The position numbers and the translations under genes are program-made. Positions 11,321-25,200 of a stretch of 64,000 nucleotides of DNA are shown here, in pieces. The notes under the pieces are model-generated. The model did no database searches, was not told where the DNA came from, and was given only the letters and a program-made list of their open reading frames with translations. Where the stretch lies: assembly GCF_031755915.1 (NCBI RefSeq), contig NC_083387.1, positions 7,322,501-7,386,500 of the forward strand, written 5' to 3'. Position 1 is the stretch's first letter; each line of letters starts with the position of its first letter. This DNA is from Ziziphus jujuba. Its lineage: Eukaryota > Streptophyta > Magnoliopsida > Rosales > Rhamnaceae.

Positions 11321-14300
11321 TGTAACACCCCGTCCCGAATCGCACTGGAATCCGTGCACGTTGACCGAGGTTGACCGTTGACCGAAGGGGTCAAAGTTGA
11401 CTTTTTGACTCGGTGGGAATTTCGAGTTGAACAGGGTACCGTGGCGAAGTGCATGACGCCCTGAGTTCGTAGACTAGTAGCACGTCGAAAACGGAGCTAC
11501 GGTTTGAAAGTTATGGACGAAACAAGTTGCGGTCCAAACTGTTCAAGGGGTGCCGGAGTTGACTTTTTGTTTATGGGGAATTGAGCTTTGACTCATGCAT
11601 GGTTGTGAAGTGCTCGTCGATACGAGTTCACAGACTAGCGGCACGCTCCAAACGGACATCCGGTTAAAAAGTTATGGACGTTTGAAGTTTACCGGATACC
11701 GTATTATTTTAATATTTTTTTTGGGTCGGTGAACAGTGAAACGCCACGTGTCAGTTTCTGATTGGTCCACGTGGCATGAACAGTGTCATGCAGGGGTTTT
11801 ATTTGTTAAAACACTCGGGGAAGAGAGAGAAAGAGAGAGAAGAGAGAGAAAGAGAGAGAGGAGAGAGAAAGAGAGAGCCACCGCCGGCCACCGGATTTTG
11901 CCACTGTTCCGGCCGAGTTACTGTACACGCGCCGGACAGAAAGCTTGCCCACCTCATTTCCGGCAAAACCTCCAAATTTCACGGCGAACGGCCGCCGGAC
12001 GCGCCCGGATCGGACGTCCGAAGTTTGGCGGCGATTTTTCCCCTCCACCGCCGGCCACCGCGAATCGGCACTATTCCGGCCGATCTACAGTACACGCGCC
12101 ATACACCCAGCATCCTCTCCTCAAGTCCGGCCTACCCACCAAAAATCACGGCCATCGGACCACCGACGCGCCGGGATCGGAGCGTTTTCCGGCGAGGGGT
12201 CGAAAATCTTCAAACGGTGATTTCTCCGCCGTCCGACCTCCGTTTTGCTCACCGTCGGTTCCGTTGGATTGCTCTCCTCACGATCTACAAATCTGCAAAA
12301 TTTCACAGCAAACGGCCACCGTCGGAAATTACTGTTCCGGCAACGGTTGCCGGTGACGTGGCGGCCCGCCGGAAAGTACTGTTCCGGCGAGTACCCCGAA
12401 AATTCCGGCCAGCTCCAGTCCGCAGTGTTCGACCTCCTGAACCCAAATCCGACTTCCGTTTCCACCAATTCGCGACGGTTTGGGAGAATTGCGGAGCCGA
12501 AACCCGAAAAGCTTCCCGATAAAATTCCGACCCCGTCGGGTACGATCATCGGAAATTAAGACCGGATCTGTGATTAGCATCACTCGAGCTTCGATTCGGT
12601 ATATCATTCGTAAATTTTAGTTATCATTTGGTGTTCGCTCCTCGGGTACCCATTTGGGGATTACCCGAATAAAATATTAATATTTGTGGTTTTGGTACTG
12701 TGGATGTTTTAGGTGCACGTGCAAGTAGCGGAGTCGATCCTGCGGAGGATCTTGATTGAGATACGTGCACAAGGTGAGTGACCCACCTTCAATTTAATTT
12801 TGGGAAATTTAATTGGTGAATATATTATGTGTGATTTAAATATTTGGAATTTAATTTTTATGTGCCAAATATTTATTTGATTTATGGTGGAATTATTTGT
12901 GAATTTATCGGATTTAAAAAAATGTGTATTTCACCAATTTATGCCATGTGAAATTAATTTATGGTTTTGAGGATTTTGAAATTGGTGTGGTTTTAATGTT
13001 AAATTGGGCACGATTTGAATTTCAAATATTTCAAGGAAAATATTTGGTTATGTTTGTAATTTCAATTTTTATAAAATATGCCCGTGGAATATTATGAGAT
13101 TTGATTATGATATTTCGAGAAATTATTTACGCTTGGAAAAATGTGGATATTTGAATTGATGGATTTGGGAGTTGGTGGATTTGAAAATCTTGGGATTTAT
13201 GGTATTAATTATAAGGAAATTGTGGAGAATTTCCCGGTTCAAGCGGATGGATTATGCCCGCTATGTTTATGAAAAATGTGAAATTTGTTTTATAATTTAA
13301 ATTGTGGATTTTATGATTTTTAGATGCACCGTGCACGTACTGGTGTTCTGATTATGTGATATGGTTAGTGTGCACACGGTTGTGATTAGCGCGCAGGTGG
13401 GTGTGAGTAGCGCGCGGTTGATATTATGAGGGTGTCCTGTGGATGCCATCGGAGAGGGCGGCCACCCCCCTTTGGCCGGGACACCAGGTTAGCAGCGGCG
13501 CTGTGGGACGCCACGCGACCGTATGCCGGTTTCTTTCTATAACCTCCTGTCTGGCGGTACCTTGGGACGCTGGGTACTGTTGGCGCCACTGGTATATAGT
13601 GGGTGCATCAAATGATTTTCAGAACTGTGTTTTAAAAATAAAATGTTTGGAAACTGAATTAGAATTAAAAATATAATTGTTACCGCTTCTGGTATTTAAT
13701 TGATGTCTTGGTTTTCGGGAAATATGAATAAAGGGTTTTGTGAAAATGTTTTAAAAGGGGAATCTTTCCAACTGAGAGAATTGTAAGGGTTTTGAGAGAA
13801 ATTATTATTTCCAAATAATTATTATTTATATACCTATTACCGTGGTATGATAGTGTAGAGTAGTAGGGTCGCTCACTGAGATGATTAGCATCTCACACTC
13901 TTAAATTCCGTTCCTCTAGGTACCAGGTTGTCGGTGTTCACTCGGAGCGGACTTGATCTTCCTTGCTGTATTTGTTCGCGCAGTACCTTGTTCTTCTTTT
14001 ACTGCAGTTGTAATATTTCTTTCACTTTTGCTGTATTCTATATTTTGTAGTACTTCATAAAGCTCTGTATACTGTATGGGACACTTATGTTTTTGTATTG
14101 CACTGGATTACTGTATTTTTATTTTGGAGTGCTGAAATTTGTGGAACCAGTTCGTCGTACTGTGGGAGGAATAAGGGAACAATTATAGAAGTGTGTTTGC
14201 AGTGCAGGAAATTTTGTGGTAAGTCCATCCCTTAGGGGAGGTTCTGCCGGATCTTCCACAGAAGGGTCCGGTAGGGTTTCCCTGGGATCAGGGCTTGTCT

Positions 14301-14336
14301 AGGGTTCCGGTGGGGAACTTTGGACGGGTCCTGACA
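11321..14336 (+). repeat. LTR 1 (5' LTR), 3016 bp
   Basis: It starts TGTAACACCC and ends CCTGACA. It lacks one 7-bp TTGACCG unit present in the other two LTRs (near 11370), and has A at 11431 where they have C. Inside are a purine GA-rich tract at about 11822-11876 followed by a GC-rich block to about 12550. Open frames in this block are shared by all three LTRs but match no protein family. Confidence 0.95.
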
Positions 14337-14338
14337 GT

Positions 14339-14350
14339 TGGTATCAGAGC
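14339..14350 (+). other. Primer-binding site, copy 1 (tRNA-iMet)
   Basis: TGGTATCAGAGC lies two bases after the LTR end. It is complementary to the 3' end of plant initiator methionine tRNA, the usual primer for this group. Confidence 0.93.
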
Positions 14351-14480
14351 ATAGGTTCTTGTAATCCTAAGGGACTGTGCATTGCTGTACAGCCCATCCG
14401 TAAATTCCTTCCTTTTGTAATCGTGCTTAAGTGTCCCTGTTTCTAAACTCTTGTTTGTTTCTTCAGTTTAATCGACTACG

Positions 14481-17400
14481 ATGAGTCGGCGGGACACACG
14501 TAGAACTCGGGAACGCTCGGCTGAGAGTTCCGGGAGTCGATCAAGCCTTAGAGATCTGGTCTCTCAGCTAACTAGAGCCTTAGGAGGTTCAAGCTCTAGT
14601 AACCGATCCGTGGATCAGGCTCGACGTTTAGGAGCCGTGGAGTTCGATGGAAGCCAAGGCCCAGCTGCAGCCTTGAAGTGGCTATCCAGCATGGAGAAAA
14701 TCTTGGAAGAGGGGATGCAGTGCCCCGATGAGGATATGGTGAGGATTTCTGGGTTCATGTTAGAGGGAGACGCCCGGAAGTGGTGGCAAATGGAGAAGAC
14801 CCGCAGAAGGCATACGTGGGACCAGTTCAAGATTGCCTTCTCTACTGAGTTCTGTCCTCCTGCCTACCGTGAGGCGAGAAGGAGAGAGTTCGAGGGACTG
14901 CGCCAGGGAAACATGACGGTGACAGAGTACGAGAGGAGGTTCCGGGAGCTGTCAGAGTTCTGCATGCACTTGATTCCCGACGATCACGCGAAGAAGGTGA
15001 GGTTCATAGACGGGTTGAACGAGAGCATCGGCTACACCCTTTCTGGGTCAGTACACCCCACCTATCAGTCCGCCAGGGATGCAGCGCTCGAGCTAGAGAG
15101 ACAGGCGGAGATACACAGACCCTCGAGGCGCAGACCGTTCGAAGGTTCGTACAGCGGGGTACCTCGACAGGGGGCATCTAAGAAGAGTCATAGTTCAGGC
15201 TCAGACAGTGGTGGGTTCAGCCCTCGAGGCAGATTTCAGAGGAGAGGCGGCTATCGTATGCCCCAACCAGCGCGCCATTCCATCAGCGGCGGCACGAGCT
15301 CATATCAGCACTCTGGGTTTAGCCCCAAGCCATTCTGCAGACGTTGCAATAGAGCACACCATGGGATTTGCCAGTTTGAGGGTGTGTGCTTTCAGTGTGG
15401 ACAGGCGGGACATATTAAGAGAAATTGCCCTTATGGAGAGGCGGGAGTGTTAGGGGCGAGCCCACCATCACATCAGGCCAGTGGATCGCGGGGTCAGAGT
15501 TCCCGAGGGAGTTATGCAGTAGGAGGTTCATCGGGATCAGTCCCACAGCCTGTTGGACCGAGCAGGGGTAGAGGACGGAGGCCCCAGCAGACAGGGCAGG
15601 GTCGAGTGTTTGCGATGACGCAGCAGGAGGCCCTAGCTACACCGGACGTCGTGGCAGGTACGTTGAATATATTTGGTAATGATGCATTAGTACTTATAGA
15701 CCCGGGAGCAACACATTCATTCATCTCCAAGGAATTCGTCACTCGGGTCGGTATGACCCCTACTCCTTTAGAATGTCTAGTAGAGATAGCCACTCCTGCA
15801 GGAGAATCCTTGTGGCCTAGCCAGTTAATCAAGGAATGTTTCTTCTGCATCGAAGATCAAGTGATGGAGGCGGACTTGATCCTGTTGGATCTGTCCGGAC
15901 TTGATGTAATTTTGGGCATGGATTGGTTGGCAAGGAACCATGCATCTGTAGACTGTTTCAGCAAGGAAGTTACATTCAGGAGGCCAGGGTTGCCAAAAGT
16001 AGTATTCCGTGGAGGAGTTGGAAGGCCCTTACCGAGGTTGATATCTACCCTTACCGCCAAGAAGCTACTGAATAAAGGTTGCCAGGGGTATTTGGCTCAT
16101 GTGATAGATACCCGAGTAAGTGGGGTCAGGTTGGAAGACATGCCCGTTGTGAGGGATTTCCCGGACGTGTTTCCTGAGGAGTTACCAGGATTGCCTCCGG
16201 AAAGGGAAGTTGACTTTCCCATTGAATTGATTCCAGGCACCGTGCCTATTTCTCTACCACCGTATCGGATGGCTCCAGCGGAGTTAAGGGAGCTAAAGGT
16301 CCAGTTGCAAGATTTGGTAGATAAGGGGTTTATTAGACCAAGTATATCGCCGTGGGGAGCCCCAGTTTTGTTTGTAAAGAAAAAGGATGGTAGTCTAAGG
16401 CTGTGTATAGACTACCGACAACTTAATAAGGTCACCATTCCTAATCGCTATCCGTTGCCAAGGATAGATGATCTATTCGACCAACTCCAAGGTGCCAAGG
16501 TGTTCTCCAAGATCGACTTGAGGTCGGGATACCATCAGTTAAGGATCCGAGAGTCGGACATTCCTAAGACTGCCTTTAGGACGAGGTACGGACATTATGA
16601 ATTCCTAGTGATGTCGTTCGGACTCACCAATGCCCCAGCAGCTTTCATGGACTTGATGAATAGGGTGTTTCGTCCGTACTTGGATCATTTTGTCATTGTA
16701 TTTATCGATGACATTCTGATCTATTCAAGGAGCCAAGAAGAGCACGTGAGGCATTTGAAGAGAGTGCTCCAAACTCTAAGGCAGCATCAGCTATATGCTA
16801 AGTTCGACAAGTGTGAATTCTGGTTGAATCAAGTGGGTTTTCTCGGACATATCGTGTCGGCAGAAGGTATCTATGTGGACCCTGATAAGGTAAAGGCAGT
16901 GTTGAGTTGGGAGCGCCCTACCACTGTGAGGGAGGTACGAAGTTTTCTTGGATTAGCGGGTTACTACCGTCGTTTTATTGAAGGGTTTTCAAGGATTGCC
17001 GGGCCGCTTCATAGATTGACCCGAAAGAATGTTGAATTTAGTTGGACGGACAGGTGTGAACAGAGTTTTCAGGAGTTGAAGCAAAAGTTGACATCCGCAC
17101 CTGTTTTAACTTTACCTGATGGGAATGAAGGTTTTGAGGTTTATTGTGATGCATCCCATCAAGGGTTGGGTTGCGTGCTAATGCAGAATCAAAGGGTGGT
17201 AGCGTATGCATCTCGGCAATTGAAGCAGCACGAACAGAATTACCCTACACACGACTTAGAATTGGCGGCGGTAGTCTTTGCTCTAAAGAAGTGGAGGCAC
17301 TACTTGTATGGGGCCACGTGCCAAATCTATACCGACCACAAGAGCCTCAAGTATATTTTCACTCAGAAGGAGTTAAATATGAGACAAAGGCGATGGATGG

Positions 17401-19055
17401 AGTTGTTAAAGGATTACGACTGTGTGATTGACTATCACCCGGGTAAGGCGAATGTAGTGGCAGATGCTTTGAGTAGGAAGGCTACTGGATCCCTTGCTCA
17501 CATCCAAGTCATCCAACTACCTCTCATGGTGGAGTTGAAGAAGATGGGGGTGTTAATGCATATGCATCCTTCAGGAGTTCTCATGGCTAGCTTCCAGGTA
17601 CGACCGGTGTTGGTGGATCGTATAGTAGAGACCCAAATGGAAGATCCTAAGTTGAGGACAATTAAGGGCAAGGTACAAGAAGGTCTTGATCCGGAATTTT
17701 CCATAAGGAGGGATGGAGCCCTCGTGTATAAAGGACGACTTTGCGTTCCGGATATCCCAGGACTCAAGAAGGAGATTTTGGAGGAGGCGCATAGCTCGAT
17801 GTATGCGATGCATCCTGGGAGTACCAAGATGTATCGGACGCTTGTTAAGTATTATTGGTGGATTGGTATGAAGAGAGAAGTGGCAGACTTTGTATCAAAA
17901 TGTTTGATTTGTCAACAAGTGAAAGCAGAAAGACAGAAGCCTTCGGGACTACTCCAACCTTTACCGATTCCCGTGTGGAAGTGGGAAGAACTCAACATGG
18001 ACTTCGTATTCAAGCTTCCTTCCACACCTAGAAGGTACGACGGCATTTGGGTAATCATTGATCGTCTCACCAAGTCGGCACACTTCCTACCGGTACGAGA
18101 ACGTTTTTCGCCCGAGAAGTTAGCCCAGTTGTTCGTGCAACGCATTGTAAGTCTTCATGGAGTACCGTTAGCCATCGTCTCCGATCGAGATCCGCGCTTT
18201 ACTTCACGACTATGGCGGAAGTTGGCTGATGCACTAGGAGCAAGACTTAACTACAGCACCGCTTTTCACCCACAATCTGATGGACAAGCAGAGCGCACAA
18301 TCCAGACATTAGAAGACATGCTAAGGTCTTGCATTATGCAATTTAGCGGTAGCTGGGATGAACAACTGCCACTGATAGAGTTTGTCTACAACAACAGTTA
18401 TCAAGCGAGTACTGGAATGTCCCCGTATGAAGCTTTATATGGGAGGCAGTGTCGGACACCTTTGTGTTGGAGTGAGGTAGGAGAAGAGAGGCTCCTTGCA
18501 ACAACTAATGCGGTCGGATCTGAGTATTTAAGGATGACCTTGGACAAGGTGAAGATCATTAGGGATCGCTTGAAGGTTGCCCAAGATAGACAGAAGAGTT
18601 ACGCCGATGTGCGTAGAAAGGATTTGGAATTCGAGGTAGGGGATTGGGTATTCCTAAAACTATCTCCATGGAAAGGAGTAGTGCGTTTTGGACGACGAGG
18701 TAAGTTGGGTCCTCGTTATATTGGGCCTTACGAGGTTACGGAGAGGATTGGCCCGGTGGCGTATAGGTTGGCGTTACCGGAAGAGCTAGCTCGAGTACAC
18801 AACGTGTTTCATGTGTCGATGCTACGGAAGTATATTGCAGACCCTTCGCACGTACTCGAGAGTCCGGATATAGAGATACGGGAAGATCTTTCGTATGTGG
18901 AGCAGCCAGTACAGATTTTGGATCGCGAGGAACGCACGCTACGCAACAAGACTATTCCTCTAGTTAAGGTCTTATGGCGGAACCACTTGGTCGAGGAAGC
19001 AACGTGGGAACCCGAAGCACAGATGCGTGAGCAGTACCCGTATCTGTTCCAGTGA
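14481..19055 (+). CDS. Gag-Pol polyprotein of Ty3/gypsy chromovirus, copy 1
   Basis: One uninterrupted frame of 1524 residues encodes the proteins for reverse transcription and integration of the element. In order: Gag core (about 50-215); CCHC zinc knuckle [14 protein letters not shown] (303-316); aspartic protease around D407; reverse transcriptase (about 590-800) with YRQLN and the FIDDIL active site (741-746); RNase H (about 885-1000) with CDAS, DLE and TDH; integrase zinc finger (H1104, H1111, C1141, C1144); and integrase D1174, D1235, E1271 with exactly 35 residues between the last two. A GPY motif lies at 1415-1417 and a chromodomain-like end at about 1475-1515. The protease motif reads DPG rather than DSG/DTG. 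All else looks intact, so the element may be competent. The ATG chosen lies 130 bases after the primer site. Confidence 0.96.
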   Translation: MSRRDTRRTRERSAESSGSRSSLRDLVSQLTRALGGSSSSNRSVDQARRLGAVEFDGSQGPAAALKWLSSMEKILEEGMQCPDEDMVRISGFMLEGDARKWWQMEKTRRRHTWDQFKIAFSTEFCPPAYREARRREFEGLRQGNMTVTEYERRFRELSEFCMHLIPDDHAKKVRFIDGLNESIGYTLSGSVHPTYQSARDAALELERQAEIHRPSRRRPFEGSYSGVPRQGASKKSHSSGSDSGGFSPRGRFQRRGGYRMPQPARHSISGGTSSYQHSGFSPKPFCRRCNRAHHGICQFEGVCFQCGQAGHIKRNCPYGEAGVLGASPPSHQASGSRGQSSRGSYAVGGSSGSVPQPVGPSRGRGRRPQQTGQGRVFAMTQQEALATPDVVAGTLNIFGNDALVLIDPGATHSFISKEFVTRVGMTPTPLECLVEIATPAGESLWPSQLIKECFFCIEDQVMEADLILLDLSGLDVILGMDWLARNHASVDCFSKEVTFRRPGLPKVVFRGGVGRPLPRLISTLTAKKLLNKGCQGYLAHVIDTRVSGVRLEDMPVVRDFPDVFPEELPGLPPEREVDFPIELIPGTVPISLPPYRMAPAELRELKVQLQDLVDKGFIRPSISPWGAPVLFVKKKDGSLRLCIDYRQLNKVTIPNRYPLPRIDDLFDQLQGAKVFSKIDLRSGYHQLRIRESDIPKTAFRTRYGHYEFLVMSFGLTNAPAAFMDLMNRVFRPYLDHFVIVFIDDILIYSRSQEEHVRHLKRVLQTLRQHQLYAKFDKCEFWLNQVGFLGHIVSAEGIYVDPDKVKAVLSWERPTTVREVRSFLGLAGYYRRFIEGFSRIAGPLHRLTRKNVEFSWTDRCEQSFQELKQKLTSAPVLTLPDGNEGFEVYCDASHQGLGCVLMQNQRVVAYASRQLKQHEQNYPTHDLELAAVVFALKKWRHYLYGATCQIYTDHKSLKYIFTQKELNMRQRRWMELLKDYDCVIDYHPGKANVVADALSRKATGSLAHIQVIQLPLMVELKKMGVLMHMHPSGVLMASFQVRPVLVDRIVETQMEDPKLRTIKGKVQEGLDPEFSIRRDGALVYKGRLCVPDIPGLKKEILEEAHSSMYAMHPGSTKMYRTLVKYYWWIGMKREVADFVSKCLICQQVKAERQKPSGLLQPLPIPVWKWEELNMDFVFKLPSTPRRYDGIWVIIDRLTKSAHFLPVRERFSPEKLAQLFVQRIVSLHGVPLAIVSDRDPRFTSRLWRKLADALGARLNYSTAFHPQSDGQAERTIQTLEDMLRSCIMQFSGSWDEQLPLIEFVYNNSYQASTGMSPYEALYGRQCRTPLCWSEVGEERLLATTNAVGSEYLRMTLDKVKIIRDRLKVAQDRQKSYADVRRKDLEFEVGDWVFLKLSPWKGVVRFGRRGKLGPRYIGPYEVTERIGPVAYRLALPEELARVHNVFHVSMLRKYIADPSHVLESPDIEIREDLSYVEQPVQILDREERTLRNKTIPLVKVLWRNHLVEEATWEPEAQMREQYPYLFQ

Positions 19056-19086
19056 CGTGCGGAAATTTCGAGGACGAAATTTTTGT

Positions 19087-19098
19087 AAGGGGGGAAGG
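19087..19098 (+). other. Polypurine tract, copy 1
   Basis: AAGGGGGGAAGG lies one base before the TG of LTR 2 and 32 bases after the polyprotein stop. Polypurine tracts prime plus-strand DNA synthesis next to the 3' LTR. Confidence 0.88.
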
Positions 19099-19099
19099 C

Positions 19100-22000
19100 T
19101 GTAACACCCCGTCCCGAATCGCACTGGAATCCGTGCACGTTGACCGAGGTTGACCGTTGACCGTTGACCGAAGGGGTCAAAGTTGACTTTTTGACTCGGT
19201 GGGAATTTCGAGTTGACCAGGGTACCGTGGCGAAGTGCATGACGCCCTGAGTTCGTAGACTAGTAGCACGTCGAAAACGGAGCTACGGTTTGAAAGTTAT
19301 GGACGAAACAAGTTGCGGTCCAAACTGTTCAAGGGGTGCCGGAGTTGACTTTTTGTTTATGGGGAATTGAGCTTTGACTCATGCATGGTTGTGAAGTGCT
19401 CGTCGATACGAGTTCACAGACTAGCGGCACGCTCCAAACGGACATCCGGTTAAAAAGTTATGGACGTTTGAAGTTTACCGGATACCGTATTATTTTAATA
19501 TTTTTTTTGGGTCGGTGAACAGTGAAACGCCACGTGTCAGTTTCTGATTGGTCCACGTGGCATGAACAGTGTCATGCAGGGGTTTTATTTGTTAAAACAC
19601 TCGGGGAAGAGAGAGAAAGAGAGAGAAGAGAGAGAAAGAGAGAGAGGAGAGAGAAAGAGAGAGCCACCGCCGGCCACCGGATTTTGCCACTGTTCCGGCC
19701 GAGTTACTGTACACGCGCCGGACAGAAAGCTTGCCCACCTCATTTCCGGCAAAACCTCCAAATTTCACGGCGAACGGCCGCCGGACGCGCCCGGATCGGA
19801 CGTCCGAAGTTTGGCGGCGATTTTTCCCCTCCACCGCCGGCCACCGCGAATCGGCACTATTCCGGCCGATCTACAGTACACGCGCCATACACCCAGCATC
19901 CTCTCCTCAAGTCCGGCCTACCCACCAAAAATCACGGCCATCGGACCACCGACGCGCCGGGATCGGAGCGTTTTCCGGCGAGGGGTCGAAAATCTTCAAA
20001 CGGTGATTTCTCCGCCGTCCGACCTCCGTTTTGCTCACCGTCGGTTCCGTTGGATTGCTCTCCTCACGATCTACAAATCTGCAAAATTTCACAGCAAACG
20101 GCCACCGTCGGAAATTACTGTTCCGGCAACGGTTGCCGGTGACGTGGCGGCCCGCCGGAAAGTACTGTTCCGGCGAGTACCCCGAAAATTCCGGCCAGCT
20201 CCAGTCCGCAGTGTTCGACCTCCTGAACCCAAATCCGACTTCCGTTTCCACCAATTCGCGACGGTTTGGGAGAATTGCGGAGCCGAAACCCGAAAAGCTT
20301 CCCGATAAAATTCCGACCCCGTCGGGTACGATCATCGGAAATTAAGACCGGATCTGTGATTAGCATCACTCGAGCTTCGATTCGGTATATCATTCGTAAA
20401 TTTTAGTTATCATTTGGTGTTCGCTCCTCGGGTACCCATTTGGGGATTACCCGAATAAAATATTAATATTTGTGGTTTTGGTACTGTGGATGTTTTAGGT
20501 GCACGTGCAAGTAGCGGAGTCGATCCTGCGGAGGATCTTGATTGAGATACGTGCACAAGGTGAGTGACCCACCTTCAATTTAATTTTGGGAAATTTAATT
20601 GGTGAATATATTATGTGTGATTTAAATATTTGGAATTTAATTTTTATGTGCCAAATATTTATTTGATTTATGGTGGAATTATTTGTGAATTTATCGGATT
20701 TAAAAAAATGTGTATTTCACCAATTTATGCCATGTGAAATTAATTTATGGTTTTGAGGATTTTGAAATTGGTGTGGTTTTAATGTTAAATTGGGCACGAT
20801 TTGAATTTCAAATATTTCAAGGAAAATATTTGGTTATGTTTGTAATTTCAATTTTTATAAAATATGCCCGTGGAATATTATGAGATTTGATTATGATATT
20901 TCGAGAAATTATTTACGCTTGGAAAAATGTGGATATTTGAATTGATGGATTTGGGAGTTGGTGGATTTGAAAATCTTGGGATTTATGGTATTAATTATAA
21001 GGAAATTGTGGAGAATTTCCCGGTTCAAGCGGATGGATTATGCCCGCTATGTTTATGAAAAATGTGAAATTTGTTTTATAATTTAAATTGTGGATTTTAT
21101 GATTTTTAGATGCACCGTGCACGTACTGGTGTTCTGATTATGTGATATGGTTAGTGTGCACACGGTTGTGATTAGCGCGCAGGTGGGTGTGAGTAGCGCG
21201 CGGTTGATATTATGAGGGTGTCCTGTGGATGCCATCGGAGAGGGCGGCCACCCCCCTTTGGCCGGGACACCAGGTTAGCAGCGGCGCTGTGGGACGCCAC
21301 GCGACCGTATGCCGGTTTCTTTCTATAACCTCCTGTCTGGCGGTACCTTGGGACGCTGGGTACTGTTGGCGCCACTGGTATATAGTGGGTGCATCAAATG
21401 ATTTTCAGAACTGTGTTTTAAAAATAAAATGTTTGGAAACTGAATTAGAATTAAAAATATAATTGTTACCGCTTCTGGTATTTAATTGATGTCTTGGTTT
21501 TCGGGAAATATGAATAAAGGGTTTTGTGAAAATGTTTTAAAAGGGGAATCTTTCCAACTGAGAGAATTGTAAGGGTTTTGAGAGAAATTATTATTTCCAA
21601 ATAATTATTATTTATATACCTATTACCGTGGTATGATAGTGTAGAGTAGTAGGGTCGCTCACTGAGATGATTAGCATCTCACACTCTTAAATTCCGTTCC
21701 TCTAGGTACCAGGTTGTCGGTGTTCACTCGGAGCGGACTTGATCTTCCTTGCTGTATTTGTTCGCGCAGTACCTTGTTCTTCTTTTACTGCAGTTGTAAT
21801 ATTTCTTTCACTTTTGCTGTATTCTATATTTTGTAGTACTTCATAAAGCTCTGTATACTGTATGGGACACTTATGTTTTTGTATTGCACTGGATTACTGT
21901 ATTTTTATTTTGGAGTGCTGAAATTTGTGGAACCAGTTCGTCGTACTGTGGGAGGAATAAGGGAACAATTATAGAAGTGTGTTTGCAGTGCAGGAAATTT

Positions 22001-22122
22001 TGTGGTAAGTCCATCCCTTAGGGGAGGTTCTGCCGGATCTTCCACAGAAGGGTCCGGTAGGGTTTCCCTGGGATCAGGGCTTGTCTAGGGTTCCGGTGGG
22101 GAACTTTGGACGGGTCCTGACA
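19100..22122 (+). repeat. LTR 2 (shared middle LTR), 3023 bp
   Basis: This LTR is the 3' LTR of copy 1 and the 5' LTR of copy 2. Its 5' part carries the extra TTGACCG unit and the C found in LTR 3. Its 3' part carries CCTTGCTG as in LTR 1, not CCTCGCTG as in LTR 3. It is thus a mosaic of the two outer LTRs. No target duplication flanks it. Confidence 0.95.
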
Positions 22123-22124
22123 GT

Positions 22125-22136
22125 TGGTATCAGAGC
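22125..22136 (+). other. Primer-binding site, copy 2 (tRNA-iMet)
   Basis: TGGTATCAGAGC lies two bases after the end of LTR 2, with the same spacing as in copy 1. Confidence 0.93.
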
Positions 22137-22266
22137 ATAGGTTCTTGTAATCCTAAGGGACTGTGCATTGCTGTACAGCCCATCCGTAAATTCCTTCCTT
22201 TTGTAATCGTGCTTAAGTGTCCCTGTTTCTAAACTCTTGTTTGTTTCTTCAGTTTAATCGACTACG

Positions 22267-25200
22267 ATGAGTCGGCGGGACACACGTAGAACTCGGGAAC
22301 GCTCGGCTGAGAGTTCCGGGAGTCGATCAAGCCTTAGAGATCTGGTCTCTCAGCTAACTAGAGCCTTAGGAGGTTCAAGCTCTAGTAACCGATCCGTGGA
22401 TCAGGCTCGACGTTTAGGAGCCGTGGAGTTCGATGGAAGCCAAGGCCCAGCTGCAGCCTTGAAGTGGCTATCCAGCATGGAGAAAATCTTGGAAGAGGGG
22501 ATGCAGTGCCCCGATGAGGATATGGTGAGGATTTCTGGGTTCATGTTAGAGGGAGACGCCCGGAAGTGGTGGCAAATGGAGAAGACCCGCAGAAGGCATA
22601 CGTGGGACCAGTTCAAGATTGCCTTCTCTACTGAGTTCTGTCCTCCTGCCTACCGTGAGGCGAGAAGGAGAGAGTTCGAGGGACTGCGCCAGGGAAACAT
22701 GACGGTGACAGAGTACGAGAGGAGGTTCCGGGAGCTGTCAGAGTTCTGCATGCACTTGATTCCCGACGATCACGCGAAGAAGGTGAGGTTCATAGACGGG
22801 TTGAACGAGAGCATCGGCTACACCCTTTCTGGGTCAGTACACCCCACCTATCAGTCCGCCAGGGATGCAGCGCTCGAGCTAGAGAGACAGGCGGAGATAC
22901 ACAGACCCTCGAGGCGCAGACCGTTCGAAGGTTCGTACAGCGGGGTACCTCGACAGGGGGCATCTAAGAAGAGTCATAGTTCAGGCTCAGACAGTGGTGG
23001 GTTCAGCCCTCGAGGCAGATTTCAGAGGAGAGGCGGCTATCGTATGCCCCAACCAGCGCGCCATTCCATCAGCGGCGGCACGAGCTCATATCAGCACTCT
23101 GGGTTTAGCCCCAAGCCATTCTGCAGACGTTGCAATAGAGCACACCATGGGATTTGCCAGTTTGAGGGTGTGTGCTTTCAGTGTGGACAGGCGGGACATA
23201 TTAAGAGAAATTGCCCTTATGGAGAGGCGGGAGTGTTAGGGGCGAGCCCACCATCACATCAGGCCAGTGGATCGCGGGGTCAGAGTTCCCGAGGGAGTTA
23301 TGCAGTAGGAGGTTCATCGGGATCAGTCCCACAGCCTGTTGGACCGAGCAGGGGTAGAGGACGGAGGCCCCAGCAGACAGGGCAGGGTCGAGTGTTTGCG
23401 ATGACGCAGCAGGAGGCCCTAGCTACACCGGACGTCGTGGCAGGTACGTTGAATATATTTGGTAATGATGCATTAGTACTTATAGACCCGGGAGCAACAC
23501 ATTCATTCATCTCCAAGGAATTCGTCACTCGGGTCGGTATGACCCCTACTCCTTTAGAATGTCTAGTAGAGATAGCCACTCCTGCAGGAGAATCCTTGTG
23601 GCCTAGCCAGTTAATCAAGGAATGTTTCTTCTGCATCGAAGATCAAGTGATGGAGGCGGACTTGATCCTGTTGGATCTGTCCGGACTTGATGTAATTTTG
23701 GGCATGGATTGGTTGGCAAGGAACCATGCATCTGTAGACTGTTTCAGCAAGGAAGTTACATTCAGGAGGCCAGGGTTGCCAAAAGTAGTATTCCGTGGAG
23801 GAGTTGGAAGGCCCTTACCGAGGTTGATATCTACCCTTACCGCCAAGAAGCTACTGAATAAAGGTTGCCAGGGGTATTTGGCTCATGTGATAGATACCCG
23901 AGTAAGTGGGGTCAGGTTGGAAGACATGCCCGTTGTGAGGGATTTCCCGGACGTGTTTCCTGAGGAGTTACCAGGATTGCCTCCGGAAAGGGAAGTTGAC
24001 TTTCCCATTGAATTGATTCCAGGCACCGTGCCTATTTCTCTACCACCGTATCGGATGGCTCCAGCGGAGTTAAGGGAGCTAAAGGTCCAGTTGCAAGATT
24101 TGGTAGATAAGGGGTTTATTAGACCAAGTATATCGCCGTGGGGAGCCCCAGTTTTGTTTGTAAAGAAAAAGGATGGTAGTCTAAGGCTGTGTATAGACTA
24201 CCGACAACTTAATAAGGTCACCATTCCTAATCGCTATCCGTTGCCAAGGATAGATGATCTATTCGACCAACTCCAAGGTGCCAAGGTGTTCTCCAAGATC
24301 GACTTGAGGTCGGGATACCATCAGTTAAGGATCCGAGAGTCGGACATTCCTAAGACTGCCTTTAGGACGAGGTACGGACATTATGAATTCCTAGTGATGT
24401 CGTTCGGACTCACCAATGCCCCAGCAGCTTTCATGGACTTGATGAATAGGGTGTTTCGTCCGTACTTGGATCATTTTGTCATTGTATTTATCGATGACAT
24501 TCTGATCTATTCAAGGAGCCAAGAAGAGCACGTGAGGCATTTGAAGAGAGTGCTCCAAACTCTAAGGCAGCATCAGCTATATGCTAAGTTCGACAAGTGT
24601 GAATTCTGGTTGAATCAAGTGGGTTTTCTCGGACATATCGTGTCGGCAGAAGGTATCTATGTGGACCCTGATAAGGTAAAGGCAGTGTTGAGTTGGGAGC
24701 GCCCTACCACTGTGAGGGAGGTACGAAGTTTTCTTGGATTAGCGGGTTACTACCGTCGTTTTATTGAAGGGTTTTCAAGGATTGCCGGGCCGCTTCATAG
24801 ATTGACCCGAAAGAATGTTGAATTTAGTTGGACGGACAGGTGTGAACAGAGTTTTCAGGAGTTGAAGCAAAAGTTGACATCCGCACCTGTTTTAACTTTA
24901 CCTGATGGGAATGAAGGTTTTGAGGTTTATTGTGATGCATCCCATCAAGGGTTGGGTTGCGTGCTAATGCAGAATCAAAGGGTGGTAGCGTATGCATCTC
25001 GGCAATTGAAGCAGCACGAACAGAATTACCCTACACACGACTTAGAATTGGCGGCGGTAGTCTTTGCTCTAAAGAAGTGGAGGCACTACTTGTATGGGGC
25101 CACGTGCCAAATCTATACCGACCACAAGAGCCTCAAGTATATTTTCACTCAGAAGGAGTTAAATATGAGACAAAGGCGATGGATGGAGTTGTTAAAGGAT

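Noticed and set aside
11736..12607. Several overlapping open frames of 80-248 codons inside the GC-rich part of each LTR
   Set aside because: They overlap in many frames on both strands, are Arg/Pro-rich and follow from GC-rich composition. All three LTRs share them because the LTRs are identical, so they are not genes.
15208..18145. Open frames on both strands within the gag-pol gene
   Set aside because: They are alternative-frame shadows of the long conserved polyprotein frame and have no family motifs.
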